A stretch of 64,000 nt of DNA, taken from contig NZ_CP019426.1 in assembly GCF_009834515.1 (NCBI RefSeq), positions 5,153,001 through 5,217,000 on the forward strand, given 5' to 3'. The position numbers and the translations under genes are program-made. Below, one piece after another: positions 27,193-37,620 of the stretch. Numbering within the stretch: position 1 is the first letter of the stretch; every line of letters begins with the position of its first letter. Below the pieces are notes generated by a model. That model made no database searches, was not told where the DNA came from, and saw nothing but the letters and a program-made list of their open reading frames with translations. This stretch comes from Pseudomonas sp. R84 (GTDB lineage Bacteria > Pseudomonadota > Gammaproteobacteria > Pseudomonadales > Pseudomonadaceae).

Positions 27193-29244
27193 ATGTCCGA
27201 ACCACGCAAGATCCTCGTCACCAGCGCCCTGCCCTACGCCAACGGTTCGATTCACCTTGGCCATATGCTGGAATACATCCAGACCGATATGTGGGTGCGC
27301 TTCCAGAAGCATCGCGGCAATCAATGCATTTACGTCTGCGCCGACGACGCCCACGGTTCGGCGATCATGCTGCGCGCGGAAAAGGAAGGCATCACCCCGG
27401 AACAACTGATCGCCAATGTGCAGGCTGAACACAGCGCCGACTTTGCCGAGTTCCTGGTTGATTTCGACAACTTCCACTCCACTCACGCCGAAGAAAACCG
27501 TGAGCTGTCGAGCCAGATCTACATCAAGCTGCGTGACGCCGGGCACATCGCCCAACGCTCGATCACCCAGTATTTCGACCCGGAAAAGAAAATGTTCCTG
27601 GCCGACCGCTTCATCAAGGGCACCTGCCCGAAATGCGGCACCGAAGACCAGTACGGCGACAACTGCGAAAAATGCGGCGCGACCTATGCACCAACTGATT
27701 TGAAGGATCCGAAATCTGCGATCTCTGGCGCCACTCCGGTACTCAAGGATTCCCAGCACTTCTTCTTCAAGCTGCCGGACTTCCAGCAAATGCTGCAGAC
27801 CTGGACCCGCAGCGGCACCCTGCAGGACGCCGTCGCCAACAAGATCGCCGAATGGCTGGACGCAGGCCTGCAACAGTGGGACATCTCCCGCGATGCGCCG
27901 TACTTCGGTTTCGAGATCCCGGGCGAGCCGGGCAAGTATTTCTATGTGTGGCTCGACGCGCCAATCGGCTACATGGCCAGCTTCAAGAACCTTTGCGACC
28001 GCACGCCGGATCTGGATTTCGACGCGTTCTGGGCCAAGGATTCCACCGCCGAGCTGTACCACTTCATCGGCAAGGACATCGTCAATTTCCACGCACTGTT
28101 CTGGCCGGCGATGCTTGAAGGCGCCGGTTACCGCAAGCCGACCGGCATCAACGTACACGGCTACCTGACCGTCAACGGCCAGAAAATGTCCAAGTCGCGC
28201 GGCACCTTCATCAAGGCCCGTACGTATCTGGATCACCTGTCGCCGGAATACCTGCGCTACTACTACGCAGCCAAACTGGGCCGTGGCGTCGATGACCTTG
28301 ACCTGAACCTCGAAGATTTCGTGCAGAAGGTCAACTCCGACCTGGTCGGCAAAGTGGTCAACATCGCCAGCCGTTGCGCCGGTTTCATCCAGAAAGGTAA
28401 CGGCGGCCTGCTGGTCGACACCAATGCTGCGCCGGAGCTGACTGAGGCTTTCCTCGCCGCAGCGCCAAGCATTGCGGATGCCTATGAAGCTCGCGACTTC
28501 GCCCGCGCCATGCGTGAAACCATGGCCCTCGCCGACCGCGCCAACGCCTGGATCGCCGACAAGGCACCGTGGTCGTTGAACAAGCAGGAAGGCAAACAGG
28601 ATGAAGTCCAGGCGATCTGCGCCACCGCCATCAATCTGTTCCGCCAACTGGTGATCTTCCTCAAGCCGGTGCTGCCGCTGCTGGCCGCCGATGCCGAGGC
28701 GTTCCTCAATGTCGCCCCGCTCACCTGGAACGACCACACCACGCTGCTGGCCAACCACCAGCTCAACGAATTCAAACCGTTGATGACCCGCATCGACCCG
28801 GTAAAAGTACAAGCCATGAGCGACGCCTCGAAAGAAGACCTCACCGCCAGCCAGACCGACACTGGCGCCGCCGCCCCGGCCGGCAATGGCGAACTGGCCA
28901 AGGACCCGCTGTCGCCGGAAATCGACTTCGATGCCTTTGCCGCGATCGACCTGCGCGTCGCACTGATCGTCAAGGCCGAACACGTGGAAGGTGCTGACAA
29001 GCTGCTGCGTTTGACCCTCGACATCGGTGACGAGCAACGCAACGTGTTCTCGGGCATCAAGAGCGCATACCCGGACCCGTCCAAGCTCGATGGTCGCCTG
29101 ACCATGATGATCGCCAACCTCAAGCCACGGAAAATGAAGTTCGGTATCTCCGAAGGCATGGTGATGGCAGCAGGCCCTGGCGGTGAAGAGATCTACCTGC
29201 TGAGCCCGGACAGCGGCGCCAAGCCGGGTCAGCGCATCAAGTAA
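27193..29244 (+). CDS. metG: Methionyl-tRNA synthetase
   Basis: A 683-residue class I aminoacyl-tRNA synthetase that charges tRNA-Met in the cytoplasm. The HIGH-type motif is [11 protein letters not shown] (about residues 17-27), the zinc knuckle is [18 protein letters not shown], and the KMSKS loop (about residue 330) is [11 protein letters not shown]-terminal Trbp111-type tRNA-binding domain (from about residue 575) aids dimerisation and tRNA binding. Full length for the long bacterial form. A terminator follows. Confidence 0.98.
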   Translation: MSEPRKILVTSALPYANGSIHLGHMLEYIQTDMWVRFQKHRGNQCIYVCADDAHGSAIMLRAEKEGITPEQLIANVQAEHSADFAEFLVDFDNFHSTHAEENRELSSQIYIKLRDAGHIAQRSITQYFDPEKKMFLADRFIKGTCPKCGTEDQYGDNCEKCGATYAPTDLKDPKSAISGATPVLKDSQHFFFKLPDFQQMLQTWTRSGTLQDAVANKIAEWLDAGLQQWDISRDAPYFGFEIPGEPGKYFYVWLDAPIGYMASFKNLCDRTPDLDFDAFWAKDSTAELYHFIGKDIVNFHALFWPAMLEGAGYRKPTGINVHGYLTVNGQKMSKSRGTFIKARTYLDHLSPEYLRYYYAAKLGRGVDDLDLNLEDFVQKVNSDLVGKVVNIASRCAGFIQKGNGGLLVDTNAAPELTEAFLAAAPSIADAYEARDFARAMRETMALADRANAWIADKAPWSLNKQEGKQDEVQAICATAINLFRQLVIFLKPVLPLLAADAEAFLNVAPLTWNDHTTLLANHQLNEFKPLMTRIDPVKVQAMSDASKEDLTASQTDTGAAAPAGNGELAKDPLSPEIDFDAFAAIDLRVALIVKAEHVEGADKLLRLTLDIGDEQRNVFSGIKSAYPDPSKLDGRLTMMIANLKPRKMKFGISEGMVMAAGPGGEEIYLLSPDSGAKPGQRIK

Positions 29245-29261
29245 CACTCGGCGGCAGACCG

Positions 29262-29298
29262 ATCCCACAGGCGTGCACCGCATGCCTGTGGGATTTTT
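29262..29298 (+). terminator. Terminator of metG
   Basis: The stem ATCCCACAGGC / GCCTGTGGGAT is followed by TTTT. Confidence 0.88.
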
Positions 29299-29358
29299 CA
29301 TATCTGGCCGGATAATGCCTAACCTTAAGAGACATCCGCCCGTTTCGCTGGCAGAACC

Positions 29359-29928
29359 ATGACCGAACTCGTGCTTACGCTTATCAGTGCTGCGCTGCTC
29401 AACAACTTCGTGTTGCACTGGCCGCTGGGCGTCGATCCGCTGCTCGCGGCCAGTCGTCGACAGGTGCATGCGCTGGGGCTGGCGACGTTGTGTCTGATGC
29501 TGATCGTTGGCGTTACCAGTTACGCGGTCTGGCATTGGCTGCTGAGGCCGCTGCAACTTGAAGCCCTGCGCCTGTTCGTGTTTCTGCCGTTGAGTGTGTT
29601 GCTGATTGCGCCACTGTTGAAGCTGCTGGCGCGCAGGCTGCCGAATCTGCCTTTCGAAGGTTTGTGGCCATTGTTGCTGGGCAATGCCGGCGTGCTCGGG
29701 CTGGCACTGATCAATGCGCAAAACGATCGAGGTCTGCTGCAGGCGACCACTTTGAGCCTCGGTGCCGGGCTGGGTTTCTGGCTGGTACTGAGCCTGTTCC
29801 AGGATTTGCGTGAACGTACGGCCGACAACGATATTCCCCTGCCCTTTCGTGGCTTGCCGATCGATTTGATCAGCGCCGGATTGATCGCAGTGATTTTTCT
29901 CGGATTCAGTGGACTGATCAAAACATGA
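29359..29928 (+). CDS. rnfA: RnfA-like membrane subunit, divergent (no cluster cysteines)
   Basis: A 189-residue protein with six hydrophobic segments that aligns over its whole length with RnfA/RsxA. Shared landmarks are NNFVL near residue 17, the GVLGLALIN region, and the ending [19 protein letters not shown] followed by LGFSGL. Rnf complexes move electrons between ferredoxin and NAD coupled to ion flow; RsxABCDGE of E. coli keeps SoxR reduced. The odd feature is that the GLCP motif reads GVDP (Asp26 where Cys is expected), and the second conserved Cys, in TNCAV, is Ala110 in GNAGV. Both RnfA ligands of the intramembrane [2Fe-2S] cluster are therefore absent. It is first in a tightly overlapped operon through nth. 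Confidence 0.88.
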   Translation: MTELVLTLISAALLNNFVLHWPLGVDPLLAASRRQVHALGLATLCLMLIVGVTSYAVWHWLLRPLQLEALRLFVFLPLSVLLIAPLLKLLARRLPNLPFEGLWPLLLGNAGVLGLALINAQNDRGLLQATTLSLGAGLGFWLVLSLFQDLRERTADNDIPLPFRGLPIDLISAGLIAVIFLGFSGLIKT

Positions 29929-31133
29929 GTCTGATTCAACGCATCGATGCCCTTCTGCCGCAGACCCAGTGCGGCAAGTGCGGCCATCCCGGATGCAAGC
30001 CGTATGCGCAAGGCATCGTCGCAGGCGAGCCGATCAACAAGTGTCCGCCGGGTGGTGACGAAACCATCGCCGCGCTGGCTGAACTGTTGAAAGTACCGGT
30101 GCTGGAACTGGACATCAGTCGCGGCGCAGCGCCGGCGCAGGTGGCGTTCATCCGTGAAGCCGAATGCATTGGCTGCACCAAATGCATTCAGGCCTGCCCG
30201 ATCGACGCGATCGTCGGCGCGGCGAAACTGATGCACACGGTGATCATTGACGAATGCACCGGTTGCGACCTGTGTGTTGCGCCGTGCCCGGTGGATTGCA
30301 TCGAAATGCATCCATTGCCACCGAGCACGTTGCCGGTGGTTGGCGGTCTGGCATTCAGTCTTGAAGAACAGCGCGCACGGGCGGCCAAACGCGATCACGC
30401 GCGTCAACGTTTCGAGCGTCGAAACGAGCGCTTGCAACGCGAAGAACAACAAAAGCAGGCAGAGCGTGAAGCGCGGGCAAAACGGGCGGCGCAACCTGAA
30501 GTGACTGCAACCGATCCGGTACAGGCAGCACTGGAACGGGTGCGTGCGCAGAAAGCGGCGACCGCTGATGCGGCGCTGAAGAAAGCCAAGATTGATGTGG
30601 CAATGAGCCGTGCGCAACTGCACAAATCGCTGAAGGCCTTCGGCCACCCGCCGACGTTCGAGCAGCAGGCGCAACTGATCGTATTGCAGCAGCAGTTCGA
30701 AGCCGCCGAACAAGCTCTGGCGGCCGTTGAAAGCAGCGCTACGCCAGCGCCCGTAGTGCCTGCCCCAGCCAAAGACGCTGATCTGAAACGGGCGAAGATT
30801 CAGTTGGCCATGCGCCGCGCTGAACTGAAAAAGGCACAAACCGCCGAAGCGGCGCCCGAGCAGATCGCCGCGCGGGAACAAGCATTGCGCGACGCCGAAC
30901 AGGCCCTGCACGCCGCCGAAGCCACAAGCGATCAGCCGTTGCCTGACCTGGTGCGCGTCGAAAAACGCCCGATCGACAGCCAGCTTCGCCAGTTGAAAAC
31001 CGAATTGGCCTACGCCCGCGCGGACCTCAACAAACTCGAACGTCGCGCCGACACGCCCATCGAAACCCTCGACAAGGCCCGCGCCCGCCTGCAAGACGCC
31101 GAGCGCCAGGTGCAAGATCATGTCGCCCCTTGA
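29925..31133 (+). CDS. rnfB: RnfB-like ferredoxin subunit with RnfC-tail-like extension
   Basis: A 402-residue protein. The N-terminal third matches RnfB: a first [4Fe-4S] site (C16, C19, C24, C40) and two ferredoxin motifs (C81-C84-C87-C91 and C111-C114-C117-C121). The usual N-terminal TM helix is missing; the protein begins directly at [17 protein letters not shown], which normally follows the anchor. From about residue 145 it continues as a long charged helical region. Three related blocks (about 215-268, 284-333, 350-398) share the pattern LKxxKxxLAxxRAxL then LxxAExxL, and the stretch [14 protein letters not shown] resembles the repeat tail of RsxC. No rnfC gene exists between this and rnfD, which overlaps by 14 bp. 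The protein may be soluble and docked by its tail. Confidence 0.88.
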   Translation: MSLIQRIDALLPQTQCGKCGHPGCKPYAQGIVAGEPINKCPPGGDETIAALAELLKVPVLELDISRGAAPAQVAFIREAECIGCTKCIQACPIDAIVGAAKLMHTVIIDECTGCDLCVAPCPVDCIEMHPLPPSTLPVVGGLAFSLEEQRARAAKRDHARQRFERRNERLQREEQQKQAEREARAKRAAQPEVTATDPVQAALERVRAQKAATADAALKKAKIDVAMSRAQLHKSLKAFGHPPTFEQQAQLIVLQQQFEAAEQALAAVESSATPAPVVPAPAKDADLKRAKIQLAMRRAELKKAQTAEAAPEQIAAREQALRDAEQALHAAEATSDQPLPDLVRVEKRPIDSQLRQLKTELAYARADLNKLERRADTPIETLDKARARLQDAERQVQDHVAP

Positions 31134-32103
31134 GGCACCGGACGATCGCCTGCCACAGGCGATGAAACTGGTGCTGCTCGCCGCCTTGCCGGGGCTGCTG
31201 ACGCTGTTCTGGTTGTATGGCTGGGGCGTGTTAATCAATCTGCTGTTGGCGATCGTCACCGCGCTGGTAGTCGAGGCAACTGTCCTCCGACTGCGTCGAC
31301 AGCCATTGCAGCCGACACTAAGTGACGGCAGTGCGCTGGTCAGCGCGACATTGCTGGCCGCCGCCCTGCCGCCTTATTGCCCGTGGTGGCTGACGGTGAC
31401 GGCGATTGCCTCGGGTCTGTTGTTTGGCAAGCACTTGTACGGCGGCGTCGGTAGAAATCCATTCAATCCGGCGATGCTCGGGTTTGCCTTGGCCATGGTG
31501 ATGTTCCCGCAGCCGATGACCCATTGGCCGGCCCATGGCCTGGATCTGACGGCAACGTTTCAACAGGTATTCGGCGCAGGCCAGGCGCCGGACGCCTGGG
31601 CGCAAGCTACCGTGCTGGACAGCCTGCGCATCAACAAAAGCCTGACCATGGACGAATTGTTCGCCAGCAATCCGGCGTTCGGTCGCTTTGGCGGCCACGG
31701 TGTGGAATGGGTGAATCTGGCGTTTCTCGCCGGCGGGCTGGTTTTGCTGCAGCGCCGGATCTTCGGTTGGCACGCACCAGCAGGCATGCTCGGCAGCCTG
31801 TTTGTTGTCAGCCTGCTGTTCTGGAATGGCTCCGGGTCGGACTCTCAGGGTTCGCCGCTGTTCCACCTGCTCAGTGGCGCGACCATGCTGGGCGCGTTCT
31901 TCATCATCACTGAACCGGTCTCCGGCGCCAGAACGGCGCTTGCCCGATTGCTGTTTGGCATCGGTGTCGGCTTACTGACTTACCTGATTCGCAGTTGGGG
32001 CGGTTACCCGGATGGCGTCGCGTTTGCAGTGCTACTGATGAACCTTTGCGTGCCGGCGCTGGAACGATTTTCCGCGAGTCGTCAGCCACAGGTGAGTTCA
32101 TGA
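31120..32103 (+). CDS. rnfD: RnfD-like membrane flavoprotein subunit
   Basis: A 327-residue integral membrane protein of the RnfD/NqrB family. The conserved [16 protein letters not shown], the segment QATVLDSLR (Thr expected to carry covalent FMN, compare ATPLD in RsxD) and the C-terminal [19 protein letters not shown] are all present. It should hold a covalently bound flavin within the membrane complex. The start overlaps the end of rnfB, the place normally held by rnfC, and its stop overlaps the rnfG start (ATGA). Confidence 0.92.
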   Translation: MSPLEAPDDRLPQAMKLVLLAALPGLLTLFWLYGWGVLINLLLAIVTALVVEATVLRLRRQPLQPTLSDGSALVSATLLAAALPPYCPWWLTVTAIASGLLFGKHLYGGVGRNPFNPAMLGFALAMVMFPQPMTHWPAHGLDLTATFQQVFGAGQAPDAWAQATVLDSLRINKSLTMDELFASNPAFGRFGGHGVEWVNLAFLAGGLVLLQRRIFGWHAPAGMLGSLFVVSLLFWNGSGSDSQGSPLFHLLSGATMLGAFFIITEPVSGARTALARLLFGIGVGLLTYLIRSWGGYPDGVAFAVLLMNLCVPALERFSASRQPQVSS

Positions 32104-32705
32104 ACCGCACGGCCAGCGCACTGACGTTATTCTTGTGGGCGGTGGTCGGCATTGGTGCGACGTACCTGCTGCAACGCAGCAGCGCACCGCAAATCGCTGC
32201 TGAGCAGCGCCTGGTCGACAGTCGCAAACTGCTCGACATGCTTCCCCCTGACAGCTACGACAACCAACCGCTGGAACGGCCAATTACACTGACCGATACC
32301 GGTCTGAGCCATAGCACGCTCGCGGCTGGTTACCGTGTAACCAAGAATGGTCAAACCGTTGCAGTGTTGCTGCGTAACCAGACCGAGGGCTACGCCGGTG
32401 CCATTGAATTGCTGATTGCTATCGATGCCAACGGCAAGTTGCTCGGCGTGAAAACCCTCAAGCAAAACGAAACCCCGGCACTCGGTGGGCCCATTGGCGA
32501 CTGGCCGAACCGCTGGCTTCAGGTTTTCAACGGCAAATCACGCGGTGAACCGAATGACGCTGGCTGGGCATTGAAAAAAGATCAGGGGCAGTTCGATCAA
32601 ATCGCCGGTGCGACCATCACCTCTCGCGCGGCGATCAGCGCTATCCATGATGCCCTGCGCTACTTCGATGAACATCGGGCGGCACTGCTGGGGAGCGGAA
32701 CATGA
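32100..32705 (+). CDS. rnfG: RnfG-like FMN-binding subunit
   Basis: A 201-residue protein with one N-terminal TM helix (about residues 5-25) and a periplasmic FMN-binding domain. The flavin attachment motif is IAGATITSRA near the C-terminus (S/A-GAT-x-T, with the Thr bound to FMN), as in RnfG and NqrC. The conserved segment LGVKTLKQNETPALGG, which ends like the family consensus ETPGLG, is present. Its start overlaps the rnfD stop and its stop overlaps rnfE, both by 4 bp, so the operon is translationally coupled. Confidence 0.92.
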   Translation: MNRTASALTLFLWAVVGIGATYLLQRSSAPQIAAEQRLVDSRKLLDMLPPDSYDNQPLERPITLTDTGLSHSTLAAGYRVTKNGQTVAVLLRNQTEGYAGAIELLIAIDANGKLLGVKTLKQNETPALGGPIGDWPNRWLQVFNGKSRGEPNDAGWALKKDQGQFDQIAGATITSRAAISAIHDALRYFDEHRAALLGSGT

Positions 32706-33283
32706 ACCGCTCGGCAGCCCTTTCGAATGCTTTGATGCTGACACTGCTGCTTGGCACCAGTGACTCCTTGGCAGGCGCACTGGGGGCATTATTGATGTTC
32801 GCCAGTGTCGTGGGTCTGTATGGCCCGTGCATGCCTGTTTTACGGTCTCGCCTCACTGGCACAAGCGCATTGCTGGCCAGCCTGCTGCTCGCCGCGACTT
32901 TCACCAGTTGTGCAGACCTGTTGGCGCAACGCTGGTTTCTGCCCTGGCAGCAAACATTCGGCCTCTATGCCGGCCTGATAGCCTTGCAATGCGTGGCACT
33001 GGAGCACAATGGCTTCTGGCGCTCATCGCTGGTCGAGCGCTTGAAACTCTGCGGCATGTTCGGCGGATTGATGTTGCTGCTCGCCGGGCTGCGTGAACTC
33101 ATCGGTCACGGTAGTCTCGGCCGGGGGCTGTCCGAAGACTGGCCAGGTCTAGTTGTGTTTAGCGAAGGCCTGCACCTGATCACCTTGATCCCCGGTGCTT
33201 TTATTTTGTTGGCGCTGCTGTTGGCGGCGCGCCAGGCGTTGATTCGCCCGAACTCGATATCCAAGGAAACGCATCGCCCATGA
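32702..33283 (+). CDS. rnfE: RnfE-like membrane subunit, one cluster cysteine lost
   Basis: A 193-residue membrane protein with about six hydrophobic segments, matching RnfE/RsxE in the central GLRELIGHGSLGRG and in the C-terminal LITLIPGAFILLALLLA. The first conserved cluster cysteine (GLCP in RsxE) is replaced: the aligned segment is LLLGTSDSLAG, with Ser20 in its place. The second is probably kept as Cys97 in LIALQCVAL. With the losses in RnfA, at most one of the four expected ligands of the intramembrane cluster remains. Overlaps nth by 4 bp. Confidence 0.87.
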   Translation: MNRSAALSNALMLTLLLGTSDSLAGALGALLMFASVVGLYGPCMPVLRSRLTGTSALLASLLLAATFTSCADLLAQRWFLPWQQTFGLYAGLIALQCVALEHNGFWRSSLVERLKLCGMFGGLMLLLAGLRELIGHGSLGRGLSEDWPGLVVFSEGLHLITLIPGAFILLALLLAARQALIRPNSISKETHRP

Positions 33284-33918
33284 ATGCCGCAAAACGTCTG
33301 GAGATTTTCCGCCGCCTGCACGAAGACAATCCGGAGCCGAAGACCGAACTGGCCTACTCCTCACCGTTCGAGCTGTTGATCGCCGTGATTCTTTCGGCGC
33401 AGTCGACTGACGTCGGTGTCAACAAAGCCACGGCGAAGCTGTTTCCGGTCGCCAATACGCCGGCGGCGATCCACGCTTTAGGGGTCGAAGGTCTATCGGA
33501 ATACATCAAGACGATCGGTCTCTACAACAGCAAGGCCAGGAACGTCATCGAAACCTGCCGCCTGCTGGTCGAACGCCATGGCAGTGTAGTTCCGCAAACC
33601 CGTGAAGAGCTCGAATCCTTGCCGGGAGTGGGCCGCAAGACCGCCAACGTCGTACTCAACACGGCATTCCGCCAACTGACCATGGCCGTCGACACCCACA
33701 TCTTTCGCGTCAGCAACCGCACCGGCATCGCACCGGGCAAAAATGTGGTCGAAGTGGAAAACAAGCTGATGAAATTTGTACCCAAGGAATTCCTGCTCGA
33801 CTCTCATCACTGGCTGATTCTTCACGGTCGCTACGTGTGTCTGGCCCGCAAGCCACGGTGTGGGAGTTGTCGGATCGAAGACTTGTGCGAGTACAAAGAC
33901 AAAACTTCTGACGATTGA
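33280..33918 (+). CDS. nth: Endonuclease III (DNA glycosylase/AP lyase)
   Basis: A 212-residue HhH-GPD base-excision repair enzyme that removes oxidised pyrimidines. The helix-hairpin-helix is LPGVGRKTANVVLNTAF with catalytic Lys, the catalytic Asp is in MAVDTHIFRVSNR, and the C-terminal [4Fe-4S] loop has Cys spacing C-x6-C-x2-C-x5-C. It is the last gene of the rnf operon; rnf-nth linkage is common in gamma-proteobacteria and is retained here despite the altered Rnf set. Confidence 0.97.
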   Translation: MNAAKRLEIFRRLHEDNPEPKTELAYSSPFELLIAVILSAQSTDVGVNKATAKLFPVANTPAAIHALGVEGLSEYIKTIGLYNSKARNVIETCRLLVERHGSVVPQTREELESLPGVGRKTANVVLNTAFRQLTMAVDTHIFRVSNRTGIAPGKNVVEVENKLMKFVPKEFLLDSHHWLILHGRYVCLARKPRCGSCRIEDLCEYKDKTSDD

Positions 33919-34024
33919 CCGGCTATTGGAATAATTGATAAGTCGATTGAAAAAATCTTTTTTACCCGCTGCAGGAATGTCGATATAAGGAGCGCCAGAG
34001 GCATTCTTAGCCGGGAGTTAGCTG

Positions 34025-34201
34025 ATGAGTAGCGACAAAGAGACACTGGATGTAGATGACGATCTCACTGCGGAAACTGATGATGCCGAACCTGTGGTCG
34101 AAGTCGCCAAGACCAATCTCAGCAAGCGCCGTACGATCGATAACCTGCTTGAGGAGCGCCGACTGCAAAGGCAATTGGCCGATTACGATTTTGATCTCTG
34201 A
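34025..34201 (+). CDS. Small PA3496-family protein
   Basis: A 58-residue protein with an acidic N-terminal half (SSDKETLDVDDDLTAETDDA) and a basic helical C-terminal half (SKRRTIDNLLEERRLQRQL), ending in DYDFDL. It matches what I recall of the PA3496 family, annotated as a putative envelope-integrity protein next to nth in PAO1. GGGAG lies 7 nt before the ATG and a terminator follows closely, which supports a real gene. No signal peptide or TM segment is visible, so the envelope role is not evident from sequence. Confidence 0.75.
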   Translation: MSSDKETLDVDDDLTAETDDAEPVVEVAKTNLSKRRTIDNLLEERRLQRQLADYDFDL

Positions 34202-34207
34202 TACTTG

Positions 34208-34235
34208 AAAGCCTCCCGAACCGGAGGCTTTTCTC
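34208..34235 (+). terminator. Terminator of the PA3496-family gene
   Basis: The stem AAGCCTCC-CGAACC-GGAGGCTT is followed by TTCT. Confidence 0.88.
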
Positions 34236-34290
34236 TTTGTACGGCTAGCTGAGCTTGATCGGCCCATGACCCCGTCAGCCATCGATAGAT

Positions 34291-34917
34291 TCAGACCAGA
34301 CCATTGCGCTGCGCCAATTCGATCAGATCAACCAGAGAACGCGCATTGAGCTTCAACAACAAGCGCGTCTTGTAAGTGCTCACGGTTTTGTTGCTCAAAA
34401 ACATGCCATCTGCAATTTCCTTGTTGGTTTTGCCCCGCGCCAACTGCTGCAGCACCATCATTTCCCGACCGGACAGACGATCCACCATATCGGCTTCACT
34501 CGCATTGCCCAGACTTGTACGCACGGTATGCAAAGCCTGATTGGGAAAATAACTGTAGCCGGACAATACGGCCTTGATTGCGCTGAGCAACTCGGTCAAG
34601 TCCTGCTGTTTGCACACATAGCCGGCCGCCCCCGACTGCATGCAGCGCATGGAAAAGTGCCCGGGAGCCTGGGAAGTCAGAACCAGTACCTTAATCGGCA
34701 TGGCCGTTGAAGTCAGGCGTGCGATAACTTCCAGACCATCAAGTTTTGGTATTCCAATGTCCAGAATGACAATATCCGGCATTTGTTCTCGAGCAAGTTG
34801 TAATGCATCCACACCGTTATCAGTTTCTGCGATGACTTCGTAGCCATGACGTTCCATCAGCATACGTACCGCAAGACGAATGACAGGGTGATCATCCACG
34901 ATCAGCACTTTATTCAT
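34291..34917 (-). CDS. NarL/FixJ-type response regulator (RocA/BvgA-like)
   Basis: A 208-residue two-component regulator. The receiver domain has the phospho-Asp in DIVILDIGIPKLDG and Lys in GYVCKQQDL; the C-terminal LuxR-type HTH reads LSGREMMVLQQLARGKTNKEI. It resembles RocA1/BvgA-type regulators. No sensor kinase gene is adjacent, so the partner is elsewhere. The start is the ATG before NKVLIVDDHPV; the longer frame runs into AT-rich upstream DNA. The next gene in the divergent direction is an unknown membrane protein. Confidence 0.92.
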   Translation of the reverse strand: MNKVLIVDDHPVIRLAVRMLMERHGYEVIAETDNGVDALQLAREQMPDIVILDIGIPKLDGLEVIARLTSTAMPIKVLVLTSQAPGHFSMRCMQSGAAGYVCKQQDLTELLSAIKAVLSGYSYFPNQALHTVRTSLGNASEADMVDRLSGREMMVLQQLARGKTNKEIADGMFLSNKTVSTYKTRLLLKLNARSLVDLIELAQRNGLV

Positions 34918-35423
34918 GGGCAAGTCCAGTTTCGCTGTTCGAATTTTTAGAACACGCACAATAGCCCAGTCACTTGCTCTATGGCATGCCAGTGTTAACA
35001 CGCACTTGCATCGAGAGACATGCCCTACATCCATCGCGGATTAATCCTACAAAAAACCTCCGTCCATCTAAACATCCGACACCGCAGACTCTTTCGCCGG
35101 AGGCAAAAATTCTCTTTTCAACCTGTTACAGACTACGATCACCGGTGCAAAACCCACACCTCGCCGCTGCAGCTCATTGCGCCCGAACGGCGCTGGCGCC
35201 CGGGCCTATGTGCGCGCCTGAAAAATATCGGAATATCGGAAACACAAAGCAACAGCGGTGGCACCGGCACTATAACGCTGGGAAAAACATAAACACTTGA
35301 AACAAGATATTTATACCAAGCACTATACTTTTGCTATAAAAACAAACACTGAATCCAAACTATCTATGCCCAACCAATACGAACTTATTAACCATGAGAA
35401 AGACCAGGCAAAAGAGTACAAAC
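34918..35423. other. AT-rich gap with no supported gene
   Basis: About 500 bp of DNA, AT-rich in its right part, between the response regulator and an unknown membrane protein. It must hold two divergent promoters. A short open frame at its right end (start near 35367) overlaps the next gene in another frame and lacks a ribosome site, so it is not called. The base composition differs from the flanking genes. Confidence 0.6.
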
Positions 35424-36140
35424 ATGCTAAAAATAAAAAAAAAGATCAGCAACCCAATGACCGTCATTGCCATATTTGCGGCCATCTCTGAAACATCAGC
35501 CGCTGTATCTCTGCCTTTCCTTGACAACAAGGACAGGGAAATCTATGTGTGGTTCCTGATCAGCTTTCCATTTTACTTGCTATTTCTTTTCTTTATTACC
35601 TTGAATTTCAACTACCGCTCCCTCTATTCACCTTCCGATTTCGGTAAAGACAAGAACTTCCTGAAGGTAATCGATACCAATGATCGCGAGAACAAACGAC
35701 ACACCTCGACGCAAGAACCTGGCACACCAGGTACATTCGGGTTCTCCAGTTGTATAGTGCCGAGCGAAACTGGCACTGTCGAATGCAAAGACTCGTGCAA
35801 AGTACACAACGCACCTGACCCGCCTGCGGACAGCAACGTAAAACCGAGCCTGATTGTTCAGCACAACATTCAGTTGCCCGCATCGATCAGTAATTTGCAT
35901 CTCATAGATGCCAGAGATGTCGATGCATCGAGAGAGTTAGCCACAATGGTGGAAAATATCCGCAACCTGGACAGGAAAACGGCCCGTGTGGTCGTCTTTC
36001 TTTCCAATCATGTGTCGGATGTTTTACTGACGCAGAATGCACTACTGCAAATAAGGCACATAAAGAAAGGCTCTGGCAACACACTGTGCATTGTTTATAA
36101 CCTGTGCTCACAAGCGGTGACACTACTGGGGCGGGCCTGA
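35424..36140 (+). CDS. Unknown membrane protein in an AT-rich patch
   Basis: A 238-residue protein that I do not recognise as a named family. It has two close hydrophobic segments near the N-terminus (VIAIFAAISETSAAVSLPFL and WFLISFPFYLLFLFFITLNF), then NFNYRSLYSPSDF. I have seen this pattern in other uncharacterised bacterial proteins but cannot assign it. A variable Ser/Pro/Cys-rich linker and a C-terminal domain of about 90 residues (from HNIQLPASISNLHLI) follow. The start is uncertain: this ATG has AAAGAG upstream, and another lies 30 bp earlier. The AT-rich composition, unlike its neighbours, suggests horizontal gain. Confidence 0.6.
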   Translation: MLKIKKKISNPMTVIAIFAAISETSAAVSLPFLDNKDREIYVWFLISFPFYLLFLFFITLNFNYRSLYSPSDFGKDKNFLKVIDTNDRENKRHTSTQEPGTPGTFGFSSCIVPSETGTVECKDSCKVHNAPDPPADSNVKPSLIVQHNIQLPASISNLHLIDARDVDASRELATMVENIRNLDRKTARVVVFLSNHVSDVLLTQNALLQIRHIKKGSGNTLCIVYNLCSQAVTLLGRA

Positions 36141-36209
36141 AGGCGGAGTCATTGCCCCACGCGCGAAACCCTGAACATGACTCGAACAGAAACAAACAAA
36201 GAATTTACG

Positions 36210-36251
36210 TAAAAAGGGCGGCGTTGTCTCGATGACAAGGCCGCCCTTTTC
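36210..36251 (-). terminator. Terminator of argG
   Basis: The stem AAAAAGGGCGGC / GCCGCCCTTTT has a 17-nt loop and lies just past the argG stop codon on the minus strand. It may work in both directions. Confidence 0.85.
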
Positions 36252-36273
36252 ATTGCGCGTCAGTCTGTAACAC

Positions 36274-37491
<1,218 letters not shown>

Positions 37492-37620
37492 GCCATCACT
37501 CCACGGGGTTCTACGGAAAGCCGAGGAGTCTACCGCCCAAACGCGATAATTTACAGAGGCGCGACAGCTTAAGACGACAAAGCGACAGAATCTGTCGAGA
37601 GCGCGACGATGACCGGCAGG

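Noticed and set aside
27034..29721. Very long open frame (about 895 codons) antisense to metG
   Set aside because: It mirrors the third-position GC bias of metG, has no ribosome site or family match, and metG itself is certain.
29925..31133. rnfB considered as a sequencing-error fusion with a hidden rnfC
   Set aside because: The extension is helical repeat sequence in one uninterrupted frame, and no RnfC core motifs appear in any frame before rnfD.
35297..35491. Small Lys/His-rich frame ending in HICGHL
   Set aside because: It overlaps the start of the membrane protein in another frame, with no ribosome site and an atypical product; kept only as a remark.
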